Made by a program: the position numbers and the translations under genes. Positions 42,200 to 52,544 of a stretch of 64,000 nucleotides of DNA are shown here, in pieces; positions within the stretch are counted from its first letter, which is position 1, and every line of letters begins with the position of its first letter. Origin of the DNA: Duganella sp. CF458 (GTDB lineage: Bacteria > Pseudomonadota > Gammaproteobacteria > Burkholderiales > Burkholderiaceae_D); NCBI RefSeq assembly GCF_900113115.1, contig NZ_FOOF01000003.1, forward strand, positions 124,001 through 188,000. The letters are read 5' to 3'. Under the pieces are notes generated by a model. It searched no databases and was not told where the DNA came from. It saw nothing but the letters and a program-made list of their open reading frames with translations.

Positions 42200-44887
42200 T
42201 CAAGAACCGAAGTGGTAATTCAGCTCCAGCCAGACCTGGCGGCCGGCCGGGCTGTAATTGCCGACCGGGTAATAAGGCCAGCCGCCGCTTTCGTCCTGCT
42301 TGACCCGGTTGAACAGGTTGTTCACGGCCAGCGACACGGTGACGCGCTTGTTCACCTGGTACAGCGCGCTGGCGTTGACCAGGGTGGTCGGCGTCAGCCA
42401 GGCTGCGCCGGCCGCGTTGGGCACCTTGCCGTAACGCTGCAGGAACAGGGTGTTCGACCAGTCGCCGGCATTCCAGGTCAGGCTGGCGTTCAGCTTGTCG
42501 CGCCAGTCGTTGTTGCCCAGGTCGTCCTTGTCGTTGTTCAGCGGGTCCCCGGCGAACTGGCGCGATTCCTGTTTCAAGGTCTTCGAGTAATTCACCTTGG
42601 TGATGAAGTTGCCGTACGCCGTGGTGCGCAGGACGTACTTGGCCGATACGTCGATGCCGCTCACCTTGGTCGACGCCGCGTTGATCGGATTGACCAGGAT
42701 CTGCTTGATCTCGCCCGGCTTGTTCAGCGCATTGTCCGCATAACGGACGATGCGGCGGATCGCGTCGGCGCAGGTCGGCGAGGTGAGGTCGCCCTTGACG
42801 CGGCATTCGGCCTCGTCGCGCAACAGCTTGTCCGCGCTCAGGTTGGTCACCAGGTCGTCGATGCGGATCTTCCAGTAGTCCAGCGTCACGTCGAAATCGG
42901 CGCTTGGCGACCATACCGCGCCCAGCCCGGCCGAGCGGCCCTTCTCGGAGCGCAAGTCCTTGCTGCCGGTCTGCACGTAGTCGGCGCCCGGAGAGTAATT
43001 CGCGAAGTCGCAATCGGCCACCGGCTGGCCCGCTTTGGCGCAACGGTAGTAATCGGTGGTGGACGAATAGTAGCCGGTGCCGCGTGCCTTGTAGATGTAG
43101 TTCATGTCCGGCGCACGGAAGCTGGTGGCGACATTCCCGCGCAGCAGGAACTGCGTGGCCGGACGCCATTCCAGGCCACCGTTGTAAGTGAACTTGCCGT
43201 CGTCGCGGCCGGCGAAGGAGTAACGGTCGTAGCGGCCGGCCAGCGTACCGGCCAGTGCCTTGACCAGCGGGATGCTGGCCTCGGCGCCGATGGCGTAGCG
43301 CTTGCGGGTGCCGGCGGTGACGTCGGACGGCGCCAGCGTATTGAAGTAGCCCTGGTTGATGCGCGGGTCGGGTACGTTGGAGAAGCCCTGCTTGCCCAGT
43401 TCCGCCACCGTGGCCACCTTGACCGGGCCGGCCGGCAGGCTGAAGGCCTCTCCATTGGCGGTCAGGCTCAGGGTATTGGTCCATGATTTGTCGTCGCTGA
43501 CCGATTCACCGGTGATCGCATTGAATTCGCCCGGTGTCAGGCGCGTGGTCAGGCGCGCCGGGTCGGGGGCGAAGATGGCAACGCCGCTGGCATTCACGCC
43601 CAGTTGCGGGCCCAGGAAGAAGCCGTCGATATTGGCCAGCGCGCGCTGGGTGTGGTTCTGGCTCTTGTACTGCGAAGCGGTGTAGCCGGCTTCGTAGCTC
43701 CACGTGGTATTTGGAATCTGGCCGCGCAGGCCGAGCGACAGCGATGCGGCCTGGTCGTCCCAGCGCCGGTTATAGCGCCCCACGCCGCCCATTTCCTCCG
43801 GCGAGATGTAGCGGCTCCACGCCTCGTAACGGCTGGTGTTCTGGTTCCAGAAGTAGCTGTCGGTGGCCGAACGCGAAGTCCACGATGGGCCGCGCGTGTT
43901 GTTGCTGCTGCGGTTGTTGCCGTACAGCGCCTCCGCAAACAGCGTTGCGGTGTCGGACAGCTCGTAGTTCGCGCTGCCGAACAGGTTCTGGCTGCTGTTC
44001 TTGGTCTGGATGGTCCAATAGGTCGGGCCGACTTTCGGGCTGGCGCAATAGCTGCCTGCCTTGGCCGTGTACTTGACGGTGCTGCCTCCGAACAGGTCGC
44101 CGATGCCGGTGCAGGTATCGCCCAGGTCTATGTATTTGCCGCTGCTGACGTTCTTGCGCGCCAGGACCGAAGTCGGCGCCACACCGGTCTTGCTGGCCAT
44201 GAAATCGCGGTCGGCACTCCACAGCGGGTCGCGTTCCAGCAATTCGACGCTGAACAGGGTGTTCAACTTGTCGAAGCTTTGGCCGCCGGTGAACTGCAGC
44301 CGCTTGTCGCCGCCGCCGCCGCGCGTGGTGGTGCCTGCCTTGAGGTTGATGTCGTAGCCGTTCGCCTGCTTCTTCAGGATGATGTTGACCACGCCCGCAA
44401 TCGCGTCCGAGCCGTAGACGGCCGACGCGCCGCCGCTCAGGATCTCGATGCGCTCCACCACGCTCGACGGGATATTGGCCAGGTTGGTGAAGTTGACGGT
44501 GCCTTCATAGGCAATCGGGAAATCGGCCAGGCGCCGGCCGTTGAGCAACACCAGCGTGTGGTTCGGGCCCAGGCCGCGCAGGCTGATGGCGTTGGCCGAC
44601 GGGGTGAAGGTGTTGCCGAAGTCGGCGCCTTGCACGAAACCGCTGTTCTGCGACTGGTTGGTCAGCGCGTCGAAAACGTTCTTGTAGCCTTGCTTGGTGA
44701 TGTCTTCGCCGGTGAGGACCGTCACTGCCGACGGTCCTTCCAGGCCGGCGCGCGGAATGCGCGAGCCGGTGATCACGACGGCCGCCGGCGCTGCGGCATC
44801 CTGCGGCTGCGCCTGGGCCTGCGCGACGCCGGCCAGCAAAACGAAAGCGCCTGCCGCCAGTGGTTTCAATTTGAATTTTGTCTGCAT
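42200..44887 (-). CDS. TonB-dependent outer-membrane receptor
   Basis: This 895-residue protein has a signal peptide (MQTKFKLKPLAAGAFVLLAGVAQA). A plug domain spans about 45-165 (VVITGSRIPRAGLEGPSAVTVL, NAISLRGLGPNHTLVLLNGRR, VERIEILSGGASAVYGSDAIAGVVNI). A long beta-barrel ends in WLELNYHFGS. The start at 44887 gives the typical signal sequence; an earlier ATG adds ten residues. The substrate is unknown. Given the downstream proteases and carboxypeptidase on the same strand, peptide uptake is a fair guess, and GH92 genes beyond them make glycopeptides another. Confidence 0.95.
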   Translation of the reverse strand: MQTKFKLKPLAAGAFVLLAGVAQAQAQPQDAAAPAAVVITGSRIPRAGLEGPSAVTVLTGEDITKQGYKNVFDALTNQSQNSGFVQGADFGNTFTPSANAISLRGLGPNHTLVLLNGRRLADFPIAYEGTVNFTNLANIPSSVVERIEILSGGASAVYGSDAIAGVVNIILKKQANGYDINLKAGTTTRGGGGDKRLQFTGGQSFDKLNTLFSVELLERDPLWSADRDFMASKTGVAPTSVLARKNVSSGKYIDLGDTCTGIGDLFGGSTVKYTAKAGSYCASPKVGPTYWTIQTKNSSQNLFGSANYELSDTATLFAEALYGNNRSSNNTRGPSWTSRSATDSYFWNQNTSRYEAWSRYISPEEMGGVGRYNRRWDDQAASLSLGLRGQIPNTTWSYEAGYTASQYKSQNHTQRALANIDGFFLGPQLGVNASGVAIFAPDPARLTTRLTPGEFNAITGESVSDDKSWTNTLSLTANGEAFSLPAGPVKVATVAELGKQGFSNVPDPRINQGYFNTLAPSDVTAGTRKRYAIGAEASIPLVKALAGTLAGRYDRYSFAGRDDGKFTYNGGLEWRPATQFLLRGNVATSFRAPDMNYIYKARGTGYYSSTTDYYRCAKAGQPVADCDFANYSPGADYVQTGSKDLRSEKGRSAGLGAVWSPSADFDVTLDYWKIRIDDLVTNLSADKLLRDEAECRVKGDLTSPTCADAIRRIVRYADNALNKPGEIKQILVNPINAASTKVSGIDVSAKYVLRTTAYGNFITKVNYSKTLKQESRQFAGDPLNNDKDDLGNNDWRDKLNASLTWNAGDWSNTLFLQRYGKVPNAAGAAWLTPTTLVNASALYQVNKRVTVSLAVNNLFNRVKQDESGGWPYYPVGNYSPAGRQVWLELNYHFGS

Positions 44888-44970
44888 TGAAGTGGTCCTC
44901 TTGTGAAGAGGCGCCACCTTAACAAGTCCGTCTTTATTACTGAACGAATGATTTTGCAGATGCTTATGAA

Positions 44971-44997
44971 AAAAGCCGGGGACCAGCCCCGGCTTTT
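44971..44997 (-). terminator. Terminator downstream of the indolepyruvate oxidoreductase gene
   Basis: AAAAGCCGGGG and CCCCGGCTTTT form an 11-pair stem with a five-base loop. Both ends are A/T-rich, so it may also work for transcripts in the other direction. It lies 17 bases past the stop at 45014. Confidence 0.88.
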
Positions 44998-45013
44998 ATG
45001 CGTTCGCCAAATA

Positions 45014-48000
45014 TCAGGCCGCGTGCGTTGCGACTGCCGGCTTGCTGAACTCCGCCAGCAGCGACGCTTCCTTCTGCTTGGCCGCCTTCAGGTGGCGCTC
45101 CTTGACGTGGCCGTAGCCGCGGATGTCTTCAGGAATGCGCGCGATCGCCACGGCGGTTGCCAGGTTATCGGCAGTCAGCTTGGCCAGGAGAGCGGACACG
45201 GTGTTGCGGTATTCGCCGATCAGGGCGCGCTCCATCTTGCGCTCTGCGGTGTAGCCGAACACGTCGAGGGCGGACCCGCGCAGGCCTTTGAACTTGGCCA
45301 GAACGCCGAAGGCTTTCAGCATCCATGGACCGAATTCCTGCTTGACCAGGTGGCCTTCCTTGTCCTTCTTCGCCAGCAGCGGCGGCGCCAGGTGGAACTT
45401 CACCTTGTAGTCGCCCTCGAACATGCCTTCGATCTTGGCGCGGAAGGCCGGGTCGCTGTGCAGGCGTGCCACTTCGTACTCGTCCTTGTAGGCCATCAGC
45501 TTGTAGAAGTAGCGGGCCACGGCTTCGGTCAGCTTCTTCGAACCCAGGGCGCCTTCTGCCGCCTGCACCTGCGCCACGAAGTCGCTGTACTGCTTGGCGT
45601 ATGCGGCGTCCTGGTAGGCGGTCAGCAGTTCCACGCGCTTGGCGATGACTTCTTCCAGCGTCTGGGTGCGCTTGAATTCGATCACGGTTGCCGGGGTGGC
45701 CAGCTTGGCCACAGCGGCGGTGTCGTGCGCGCAGTAGCGGCCCCAGTTGAAGGCCGACTTGTTGAAGCCAACCTGCACGCCATTCAGCTCGATCGCCTTC
45801 ATCAGCGCTGCCTCCGACAGCGGCACGTGGCCTTTCTGGAAGGAGTAGCCCAGCATGAACATATTGGTGGCAATCGAGTCGCCCATCAGCGCGGTGGCGA
45901 TCTTGCCGGCGTCGACGAAGTCCACGTTGGCTTCACCGCAGGCACGCTTGATCTCGGCCTGCGAAGAAGTGCCCGGGAACTGCCAGTCAGGGTTCTTCAC
46001 GAACGCCGCGGTGGTGGCGCCGGTCGAGTTGATGGCGGCGTAAGTGCGGCCTTCGCCCATGCGTGACAGCGCGTCTTTCGATGCGGTCACGATCTGGTCG
46101 CAACCGATCACCAGGTTGGCGCTGCCGGTGCCCACGCGGGTCGAGTGCAGGTCGGACTGCTTGTCGGCCAGGCGCACGTGCGACATCACCGGGCCGCCCT
46201 TCTGGGCCAGGCCGGACATGTCCAGCACGATGGCGCCCTTGCCTTCGACGTGCGCTGCCACGGCCAGGATCTGGCCCACGGTCACCACGCCGGTGCCGCC
46301 GATGCCGGTGATCAGGATGCCGTATGGATTGGCGGTCGAGGGCAGGGCCGGCGATGGCAGGGCCGGCACTTCGCCGCCGCCCGCTGCCGCGGCTTTCTTC
46401 GGCTTTTTCAGGCCGCCGCCTTCCACCGTCACGAAGGACGGGCAGAAGCCGTTCACGCAGGAGAAGTCCTTGTTGCAGCTGGACTGGTTGATCTGGCGCT
46501 TGCGGCCCAGCTCAGTTTCCAGCGGCTCGACGGACAGGCAGTTGGACTGCACGGAGCAGTCGCCGCAGCCTTCGCAGACGGCTTCATTGATCACGGCGCG
46601 CTTGGCCGGGTCGGGGAATTCCCCTTTCTTGCGGCGGCGGCGCTTCTCGGAGGCGCAGGTCTGGTCGTAGATCATGGCCGACACGCCCGGCTTGTCGCGC
46701 AGCTCTTTCTGCACGTCCATCAGCTCGGAACGGTGGCGCACCGTGACGCCCGGCGCCCAGTTGTAATCGTCCGGATATTTTTCAGGCTCGTCGGTGACCA
46801 CGATAATCGGGGTCACGCCTTCCGCCGCGATCTGGCGCGAAATCATGCCTGGGTCCAGCGGACCGTCCACGTTCTGGCCGCCGGTCATTGCCACGGCGTC
46901 GTTGTACAGGATCTTGTAGGTGATGTTCACCTTCGCCGCCACGGCAGCGCGGATTGCCAGGATGCCCGAGTGGAAGTAGGTGCCGTCGCCCAGGTTGGTG
47001 AAGACGTGCTTCTCATTGGTGAACGGCGCCTGGCCGACCCAGGTCACGCCTTCCGCGCCCATATGGGTGAAGGTCGACGTTTCGCGGTCCATCCACAGCA
47101 CCATGTAATGGCAGCCGATACCTGCCATGGCGCGCGAACCTTCCGGCACCTTGGTCGAGGAGTTGTGCGGGCAGCCGGAGCAGAAGTAAGGAATGCGGTC
47201 GGTCTCCGGATTGGCCTTGGCCGGCAGGCTTTTCAGCGCCGCTTCCTTGGCTTCCAGGAAGGCGATACGCTCTTTCACGCGTGCCGCAACCGGATGGTCC
47301 TTGCAATAGTGCTCGATGCGCGATGCGATGGCGCGTGCGATCTGGGCCGGGTTCAGCTCATAGGTCGCAGGCAGCAGCCAGTCGCCGTGGCCGGTCTTGC
47401 CCTTGTTGCTCCACTCGCCGGTGTCGTCGAACTTGCCGACCACGCGTGGACGCTCGCCGTCCGGCAGGTTGTACAGCTCTTCCTTCAGCGCGTATTCCAG
47501 GATCTGGCGCTTTTCTTCCACCACCAGGATTTCGTCCAGGCCCTTGGCGAATTCGTGCACGCCGTCCGCTTCCAGCGGCCAGGTCATGCCGATCTTGTAC
47601 AGGCGGATGCCGATATCGGCGGCTGCCTGCTCGTCGATGCCCAGGTCGGCCAGCGCCTGGCGGGTATCCAGGTAGGATTTGCCGGCGGTGATGATGCCGA
47701 TCTTCGGCTTCGGCGCATCCCAGATGATCTTGTTCAGCTTGTTGGCGCGGCAGTAGGCCAGCGCGGCGTACCACTTGTAGCTGTTCATGCGCACTTCCAT
47801 GTCCAGCACGGTGTCCGGCCAGCGGATATTCAGGCCGCCCGCCGGCAGCTCGAAGTCGTCCGGCATCTGGATCTGCACGCGGTCCGGGTCGAAATCGACC
47901 ACGGCGCCCGATTCGATGATGTCGGTCACGCATTTCATCGACACCCACAGGCCGGTGTAGCGGCTCATCGCCCAGGCATGCAGGCCGTAGTCGATGTATT

Positions 48001-48562
48001 CCTGCACCGACGATGGATACAGCACCGGAATGCCGCAGGCATTCAGGATGTGGTCCGACTGGTGGGCGGTGGAGGACGACTTCGCGGCGTGGTCGTCGCC
48101 GGCCAGCACCAGCACGCCGCCGTGCCTGGAGCTCCCCGCATTATTCGCGTGCTTGAACACGTCGCCGCAACGGTCGACGCCCGGGCCCTTGCCGTACCAC
48201 ATCGAGAACACGCCATCGTACTTGGCGTCTTCGAACAGGTTGGTCTGCTGGGTGCCCCAGACGGCGGTCGCCGCCAGGTCTTCGTTCATGCCGGGGTGGA
48301 ATTTGACGTGGTGCGCGTCGAGGTGCTTCTTGGCCTTCATCGCGGTCTGGTCGACCGAGGTGACCGGCGAACCGCGATAACCGGTGATATAGCCGGCGGT
48401 ATTTAGGCCGGCTTTCAGGTCGCGTTCACGCTGCAGCATCGGCAGGCGGATCAGGGCTTGCGTGCCGGTCATGAAGGCGCGGCCGCGCTCCAGGGTCCAC
48501 TTGTCGTCGAGGGTAATGTCGTGCGCAGGCGATAGCTCGCCGCTCTTGACGGGTGCGTTCAT
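45014..48562 (-). CDS. Fused indolepyruvate ferredoxin oxidoreductase
   Basis: This 1182-residue single-chain enzyme converts indolepyruvate and related aryl-pyruvates to aryl-acetyl-CoA. N-terminal TPP-dependent alpha-type domains begin LERGRAFMTGTQALIRLPMLQ, with a Cys motif CSGCPHNSSTK near residue 460. A ferredoxin-like cluster site CEGCGDCSVQSNC is near 660. A gamma-type domain starts ILITGIGGTGVVTVGQ near 750, and a C-terminal extension follows. The ATG at 48562 has GGAG upstream; the frame extends nine codons further without support. It lies downstream of hppD on the same strand, so both serve aromatic amino-acid breakdown. Confidence 0.95.
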   Translation of the reverse strand: MNAPVKSGELSPAHDITLDDKWTLERGRAFMTGTQALIRLPMLQRERDLKAGLNTAGYITGYRGSPVTSVDQTAMKAKKHLDAHHVKFHPGMNEDLAATAVWGTQQTNLFEDAKYDGVFSMWYGKGPGVDRCGDVFKHANNAGSSRHGGVLVLAGDDHAAKSSSTAHQSDHILNACGIPVLYPSSVQEYIDYGLHAWAMSRYTGLWVSMKCVTDIIESGAVVDFDPDRVQIQMPDDFELPAGGLNIRWPDTVLDMEVRMNSYKWYAALAYCRANKLNKIIWDAPKPKIGIITAGKSYLDTRQALADLGIDEQAAADIGIRLYKIGMTWPLEADGVHEFAKGLDEILVVEEKRQILEYALKEELYNLPDGERPRVVGKFDDTGEWSNKGKTGHGDWLLPATYELNPAQIARAIASRIEHYCKDHPVAARVKERIAFLEAKEAALKSLPAKANPETDRIPYFCSGCPHNSSTKVPEGSRAMAGIGCHYMVLWMDRETSTFTHMGAEGVTWVGQAPFTNEKHVFTNLGDGTYFHSGILAIRAAVAAKVNITYKILYNDAVAMTGGQNVDGPLDPGMISRQIAAEGVTPIIVVTDEPEKYPDDYNWAPGVTVRHRSELMDVQKELRDKPGVSAMIYDQTCASEKRRRRKKGEFPDPAKRAVINEAVCEGCGDCSVQSNCLSVEPLETELGRKRQINQSSCNKDFSCVNGFCPSFVTVEGGGLKKPKKAAAAGGGEVPALPSPALPSTANPYGILITGIGGTGVVTVGQILAVAAHVEGKGAIVLDMSGLAQKGGPVMSHVRLADKQSDLHSTRVGTGSANLVIGCDQIVTASKDALSRMGEGRTYAAINSTGATTAAFVKNPDWQFPGTSSQAEIKRACGEANVDFVDAGKIATALMGDSIATNMFMLGYSFQKGHVPLSEAALMKAIELNGVQVGFNKSAFNWGRYCAHDTAAVAKLATPATVIEFKRTQTLEEVIAKRVELLTAYQDAAYAKQYSDFVAQVQAAEGALGSKKLTEAVARYFYKLMAYKDEYEVARLHSDPAFRAKIEGMFEGDYKVKFHLAPPLLAKKDKEGHLVKQEFGPWMLKAFGVLAKFKGLRGSALDVFGYTAERKMERALIGEYRNTVSALLAKLTADNLATAVAIARIPEDIRGYGHVKERHLKAAKQKEASLLAEFSKPAVATHAA

Positions 48563-48635
48563 CAGGTGTGTCTCCAAAAACTTCTTCAAGTTGTGAGCGG
48601 CGCCCCGTTCTTATGTGCGGGGCTGCCGGGATTCT

Positions 48636-48654
48636 TTCAACCGGTAAGCCGGTG

Positions 48655-48657
<3 letters not shown>
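48636..48657. repeat. Half-copy of the dispersed ACCGG repeat at the hppD stop
   Basis: CAACCGGTAAGCCGGTGTCAG overlaps the TGA stop codon of hppD; the repeat edge itself supplies the stop. It matches one arm of the rpoB-rpoC repeat. Confidence 0.65.
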
Positions 48658-49782
<1,125 letters not shown>

Positions 49783-49810
49783 GGTGCGTCTCCCTATTAG
49801 AATTGCGCAC

Positions 49811-49838
49811 AGTATAGTCCCCTGCATGCGACATTTAA
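49811..49838 (-). promoter_or_regulatory. Putative hppD promoter
   Basis: On the - strand, TATACT (-10) is preceded by TTAAAT (-35) with a 16-base spacer, ending about 28 bases before the hppD ATG. The -10 is close to consensus and the -35 is weak, which fits an activated promoter. Confidence 0.55.
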
Positions 49839-49856
49839 TTGCAAACATTTCCCAAC

Positions 49857-49875
49857 ATTGCTTGGATTGAGCAAT
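49857..49875. promoter_or_regulatory. Candidate Lrp-type operator between hppD and the regulator gene
   Basis: ATTGCT and AGCAAT are perfect arms separated by seven bases, midway in the divergent intergenic region. A TTGC...GCAA dyad is a common form for Lrp/AsnC-family sites. Its position just upstream of the hppD -35 would suit activation of hppD and autoregulation. Confidence 0.5.
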
Positions 49876-49909
49876 AATATTGCGAGAACACCGATCGAAA
49901 GAGGAATTT

Positions 49910-50431
49910 ATGACCAAGATTGCGCTGGATAAAACGGATCGCAAGATATTGTCCATCTTGCAGACGGATGGCCGGCTGTCCAACCAGGATGTTGCAGAGC
50001 AAGTCAACCTCTCCCCCTCCCCTTGCCTGCGCCGCATCAAGCGCCTGGAAGAGGAAGGCGTGATCCGCCAGTACGTGGCGCTGCTGGATCCGGACAAGAT
50101 CGGCCTGGGCCTGCTGGCCTACGTCAATGTGCGCCTCGAAAAGCACAGCGACGCCGCCGCACACAGCAACGCGCGCGCGCTGGGCGTGAACCCGACCGGC
50201 ACCTCGCCGCGCGCCGACTTCGCGGTGGCCGTCGAACAGTGGCCGGAAGTGGTGGCCTGCTATGCCATGACCGGCGAAATGGATTACCTGCTGCGCGTGC
50301 ACGTGGAAGACATGGACCACTTCTCGCGCTTCATGATGGCGACCCTGCTGCGCCACCCGGCCGTGCTGGACGTGAAGTCTTCCTTCGCCCTGCAACGCAT
50401 CAAAGACACCACCGCCCTGCCTCTCGTATGA
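49910..50431 (+). CDS. Lrp/AsnC-family transcriptional regulator
   Basis: This 173-residue regulator has an N-terminal winged helix (DKTDRKILSILQTDGRLSNQDVAEQVNLSPSP, residues about 7-38, then CLRRIKRLEEEGVIRQY) and a C-terminal RAM ligand-binding domain (VVACYAMTGEMDYLLRVHVEDM). The ATG at 49910 has GAGGAA upstream. Its divergent placement from hppD makes hppD-indolepyruvate oxidoreductase the likely target, with an aromatic amino acid as possible effector. Its stop overlaps the start of the next gene (ATGATG context). Confidence 0.93.
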   Translation: MTKIALDKTDRKILSILQTDGRLSNQDVAEQVNLSPSPCLRRIKRLEEEGVIRQYVALLDPDKIGLGLLAYVNVRLEKHSDAAAHSNARALGVNPTGTSPRADFAVAVEQWPEVVACYAMTGEMDYLLRVHVEDMDHFSRFMMATLLRHPAVLDVKSSFALQRIKDTTALPLV

Positions 50432-51210
50432 TGAAAAAACTCAAACTCACCCTTGCCATCCTGTTGTGCGGCGCCACGTCCCTGGCGTCGGCCGATGAAT
50501 TTGCAGCTTACAAACTGGCCGCCACGCAATTCCGTGCGTTGCCGCAACCGGCCCGGGCTGCCTCGCCGAAAGCGGCGCCATTGTTTGCGATTCTGACGGA
50601 TAGCCGGCGCTTCCTCGAGAGCCGCAGCTTTGCGGCTTCCGACATGGCAAAACTGCGGGACATGTGCGGGACGTCGGCAAACCTGATGGCGGCCTACATG
50701 CTGGAAGGTACGCAGGCCGCCGCCGCGGCTGCGGGCAAGGACCAGCAAAAGGCCAACGCCGCGGTCATCGCGCAGGCAACGCGAAACACCAGGGTGTTCC
50801 AGGACGAACTGTCGCAGTTGATTCCCTTCGCCGCCCGTTGCAATGCACACCTCGTCCCGGTCACCGAGGCGTTCATCGCCAAGTTGCCCCCGGAACAGGT
50901 CAACGAGCCGCGCCTTGCCGGCGTGCGCCAGATGCAACAGGGAGTATTCGATACCGTGCGCGGCACCGTTGCCATGCTGGCGCACAAGGAGATGGACGAG
51001 GCTCAACTGGTGCGCATCACACGCAGCGTCGCCATGTCGGCGCCGGCGTATGCATCGATCCTGCCCCTGGCCATGCGCGACCAGCTGAAAAGCCTGGCGA
51101 GCACCGCGCAGGGCATGGTCACCGCCGAACAGGCAAAGCTTCTGGCGCAAGTGGTGCAGGCCATGCAGGACCGCAAATGCAACCAGCTGTGCATGGTGTC
51201 CGGTAAATGA
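50428..51210 (+). CDS. Exported protein of unknown function
   Basis: I do not recognise this 260-residue protein. A signal peptide is clear (MMKKLKLTLAILLCGATSLASA). The mature part is mostly helical with few Cys and no catalytic motif I can name. The start overlaps the regulator's stop by four bases, and its own stop overlaps the next gene by ATGA, so the three genes are translationally coupled. This ties it to the Lrp-type regulator, but a role cannot be deduced. Confidence 0.75.
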   Translation: MMKKLKLTLAILLCGATSLASADEFAAYKLAATQFRALPQPARAASPKAAPLFAILTDSRRFLESRSFAASDMAKLRDMCGTSANLMAAYMLEGTQAAAAAAGKDQQKANAAVIAQATRNTRVFQDELSQLIPFAARCNAHLVPVTEAFIAKLPPEQVNEPRLAGVRQMQQGVFDTVRGTVAMLAHKEMDEAQLVRITRSVAMSAPAYASILPLAMRDQLKSLASTAQGMVTAEQAKLLAQVVQAMQDRKCNQLCMVSGK

Positions 51211-51554
51211 GCAAGCCGGCGCGCGCAATGAACGCCGGCGCCGGGCCTTCCCTGTGGCTTGCCATGCTGAAAGGGGCGCTGGCCGCTCCCATGCTGGCGC
51301 TGCCAGTGCTGATCCTGGCGGGAGACCGCGTTCTCGGGCCGGCCCCGTCGGGCTATGCCGGCACCGGCTTCGGCGCCGTGGTGGTCCTGTTCCTGCTCGC
51401 CGGCCAATTGGCCGCGGCCATCCTGGGCGCGGTGGCAGGCGCAATCTGGCTCAGGAAGCCGCGCCACCGCCTGATGACATGGAGCGTAAACGTGCTGGCC
51501 TTGCTGGGCGCCGCCATCATCGGCCTGCTTTCCTTCGCCTTGCTCACCAGGTAG
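51207..51554 (+). CDS. Small membrane protein of unknown function
   Basis: This 115-residue protein has three hydrophobic segments, near residues 15-40, 48-75 and 85-112 (MLALPVLILAG, GAVVVLFLLAGQLAAAILGA, VLALLGAAIIGLLSFALL). It is Gly/Ala-rich with no recognised motif. The ATG overlaps the stop of the exported protein gene. It is probably an inner-membrane protein working with it. Confidence 0.65.
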   Translation: MSKPARAMNAGAGPSLWLAMLKGALAAPMLALPVLILAGDRVLGPAPSGYAGTGFGAVVVLFLLAGQLAAAILGAVAGAIWLRKPRHRLMTWSVNVLALLGAAIIGLLSFALLTR

Positions 51555-51632
51555 TTGCCGGCGCCGCCCGGGTCGTGTCAATATTAAGACAATGACAAGC
51601 TCGCCATACGCGGGCAACAAGGAGACCCCGCC

Positions 51633-52544
51633 ATGCAAGGAGACATCGTCTCAACCGTGCTGCTGCCGCTAGCACTCGCCTTCATCATGTTTTCCCTTGG
51701 GCTGGGCCTGACGCCGGCCGACTTTGGCCGCATCGTGCGGCAGCCGCGCGCCCTGCTGGTGGGAGTGGCATGCCACTTCATCCTGCTGCCGCTGGCTTGC
51801 TTCGGCATGCTGCAGGTAGCGGGTATCGGCGGCGCCTTCGCGGTGGGTTTCATGATCCTGGCCGCCTGCCCCACCGGCACCACCTCCAACCTGCTCACCT
51901 ACATCGCGCGCGGCGACGTGGCGCTGGCCCTCAGCTTTACCGCCGTGGCCAGCGTGCTGACCATCTTCACGCTGCCGCTGATCGTCTCCTTCGCGCTGGA
52001 GTTTTTTGCCGGCAGCGGCCAGAAGGTGGCGGCGCCGGTGGGCGCCATGATGAAGCAGATGGTGCTGATGCTCGGCCTGCCGGTTGCCATCGGCATGACG
52101 CTGCGCTACTGGAAGCCTGGTTTGGGCCAGCGCATCGAAGGCACTTGCACGAAGATCGCGTCGGTCCTGTTCATCCTCATTGTCGTGGCGGCGGTAGCGA
52201 AGAACTGGGTGCTCTTGCGTGACAACTTCCATACCCTGGCGCCGTTCGCCCTGGCGTTGAACGTCACCATGCTGGCCTGCGGCTTCGGCATGGCCTGGCT
52301 GGCCCGTCTCTCGCGCCAGCAATCGGTCACGCTCGGTATCGAAACGGCGATCCAGAACGGCACCTTGGCGATGGTGATAGGCAGCAGTGTGCTCAAACAG
52401 GATGCATTCGCCCTGCCGGGCGCCTTGTACGGGGTGCTGATGTACGTCAGCGGGCTGGCGTTCGCCTATGGCATGCGCCGCGCGGTCAATCGTGTTCATG
52501 CTGGCGAACCAGCGGTTGCTCCAGGCGCTGGTAGTCCGCCGTAG
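51633..52544 (+). CDS. Bile acid:sodium symporter family (BASS) transporter
   Basis: This 303-residue membrane protein has about nine to ten helices. Family signatures are MFSLGLGLTPADFGRI near the N-terminus, GFMILAACPTGTTSNLLTYIARGDVALALS near residues 70-100, and VTLGIETAIQNGTLAMVIG near 230-250, with the conserved ETAIQN. The substrate is unknown; relatives carry organic anions with sodium. AAGGAGA precedes the ATG. Its last 59 bases overlap the end of the convergent solute-binding gene. Confidence 0.93.
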   Translation: MQGDIVSTVLLPLALAFIMFSLGLGLTPADFGRIVRQPRALLVGVACHFILLPLACFGMLQVAGIGGAFAVGFMILAACPTGTTSNLLTYIARGDVALALSFTAVASVLTIFTLPLIVSFALEFFAGSGQKVAAPVGAMMKQMVLMLGLPVAIGMTLRYWKPGLGQRIEGTCTKIASVLFILIVVAAVAKNWVLLRDNFHTLAPFALALNVTMLACGFGMAWLARLSRQQSVTLGIETAIQNGTLAMVIGSSVLKQDAFALPGALYGVLMYVSGLAFAYGMRRAVNRVHAGEPAVAPGAGSPP

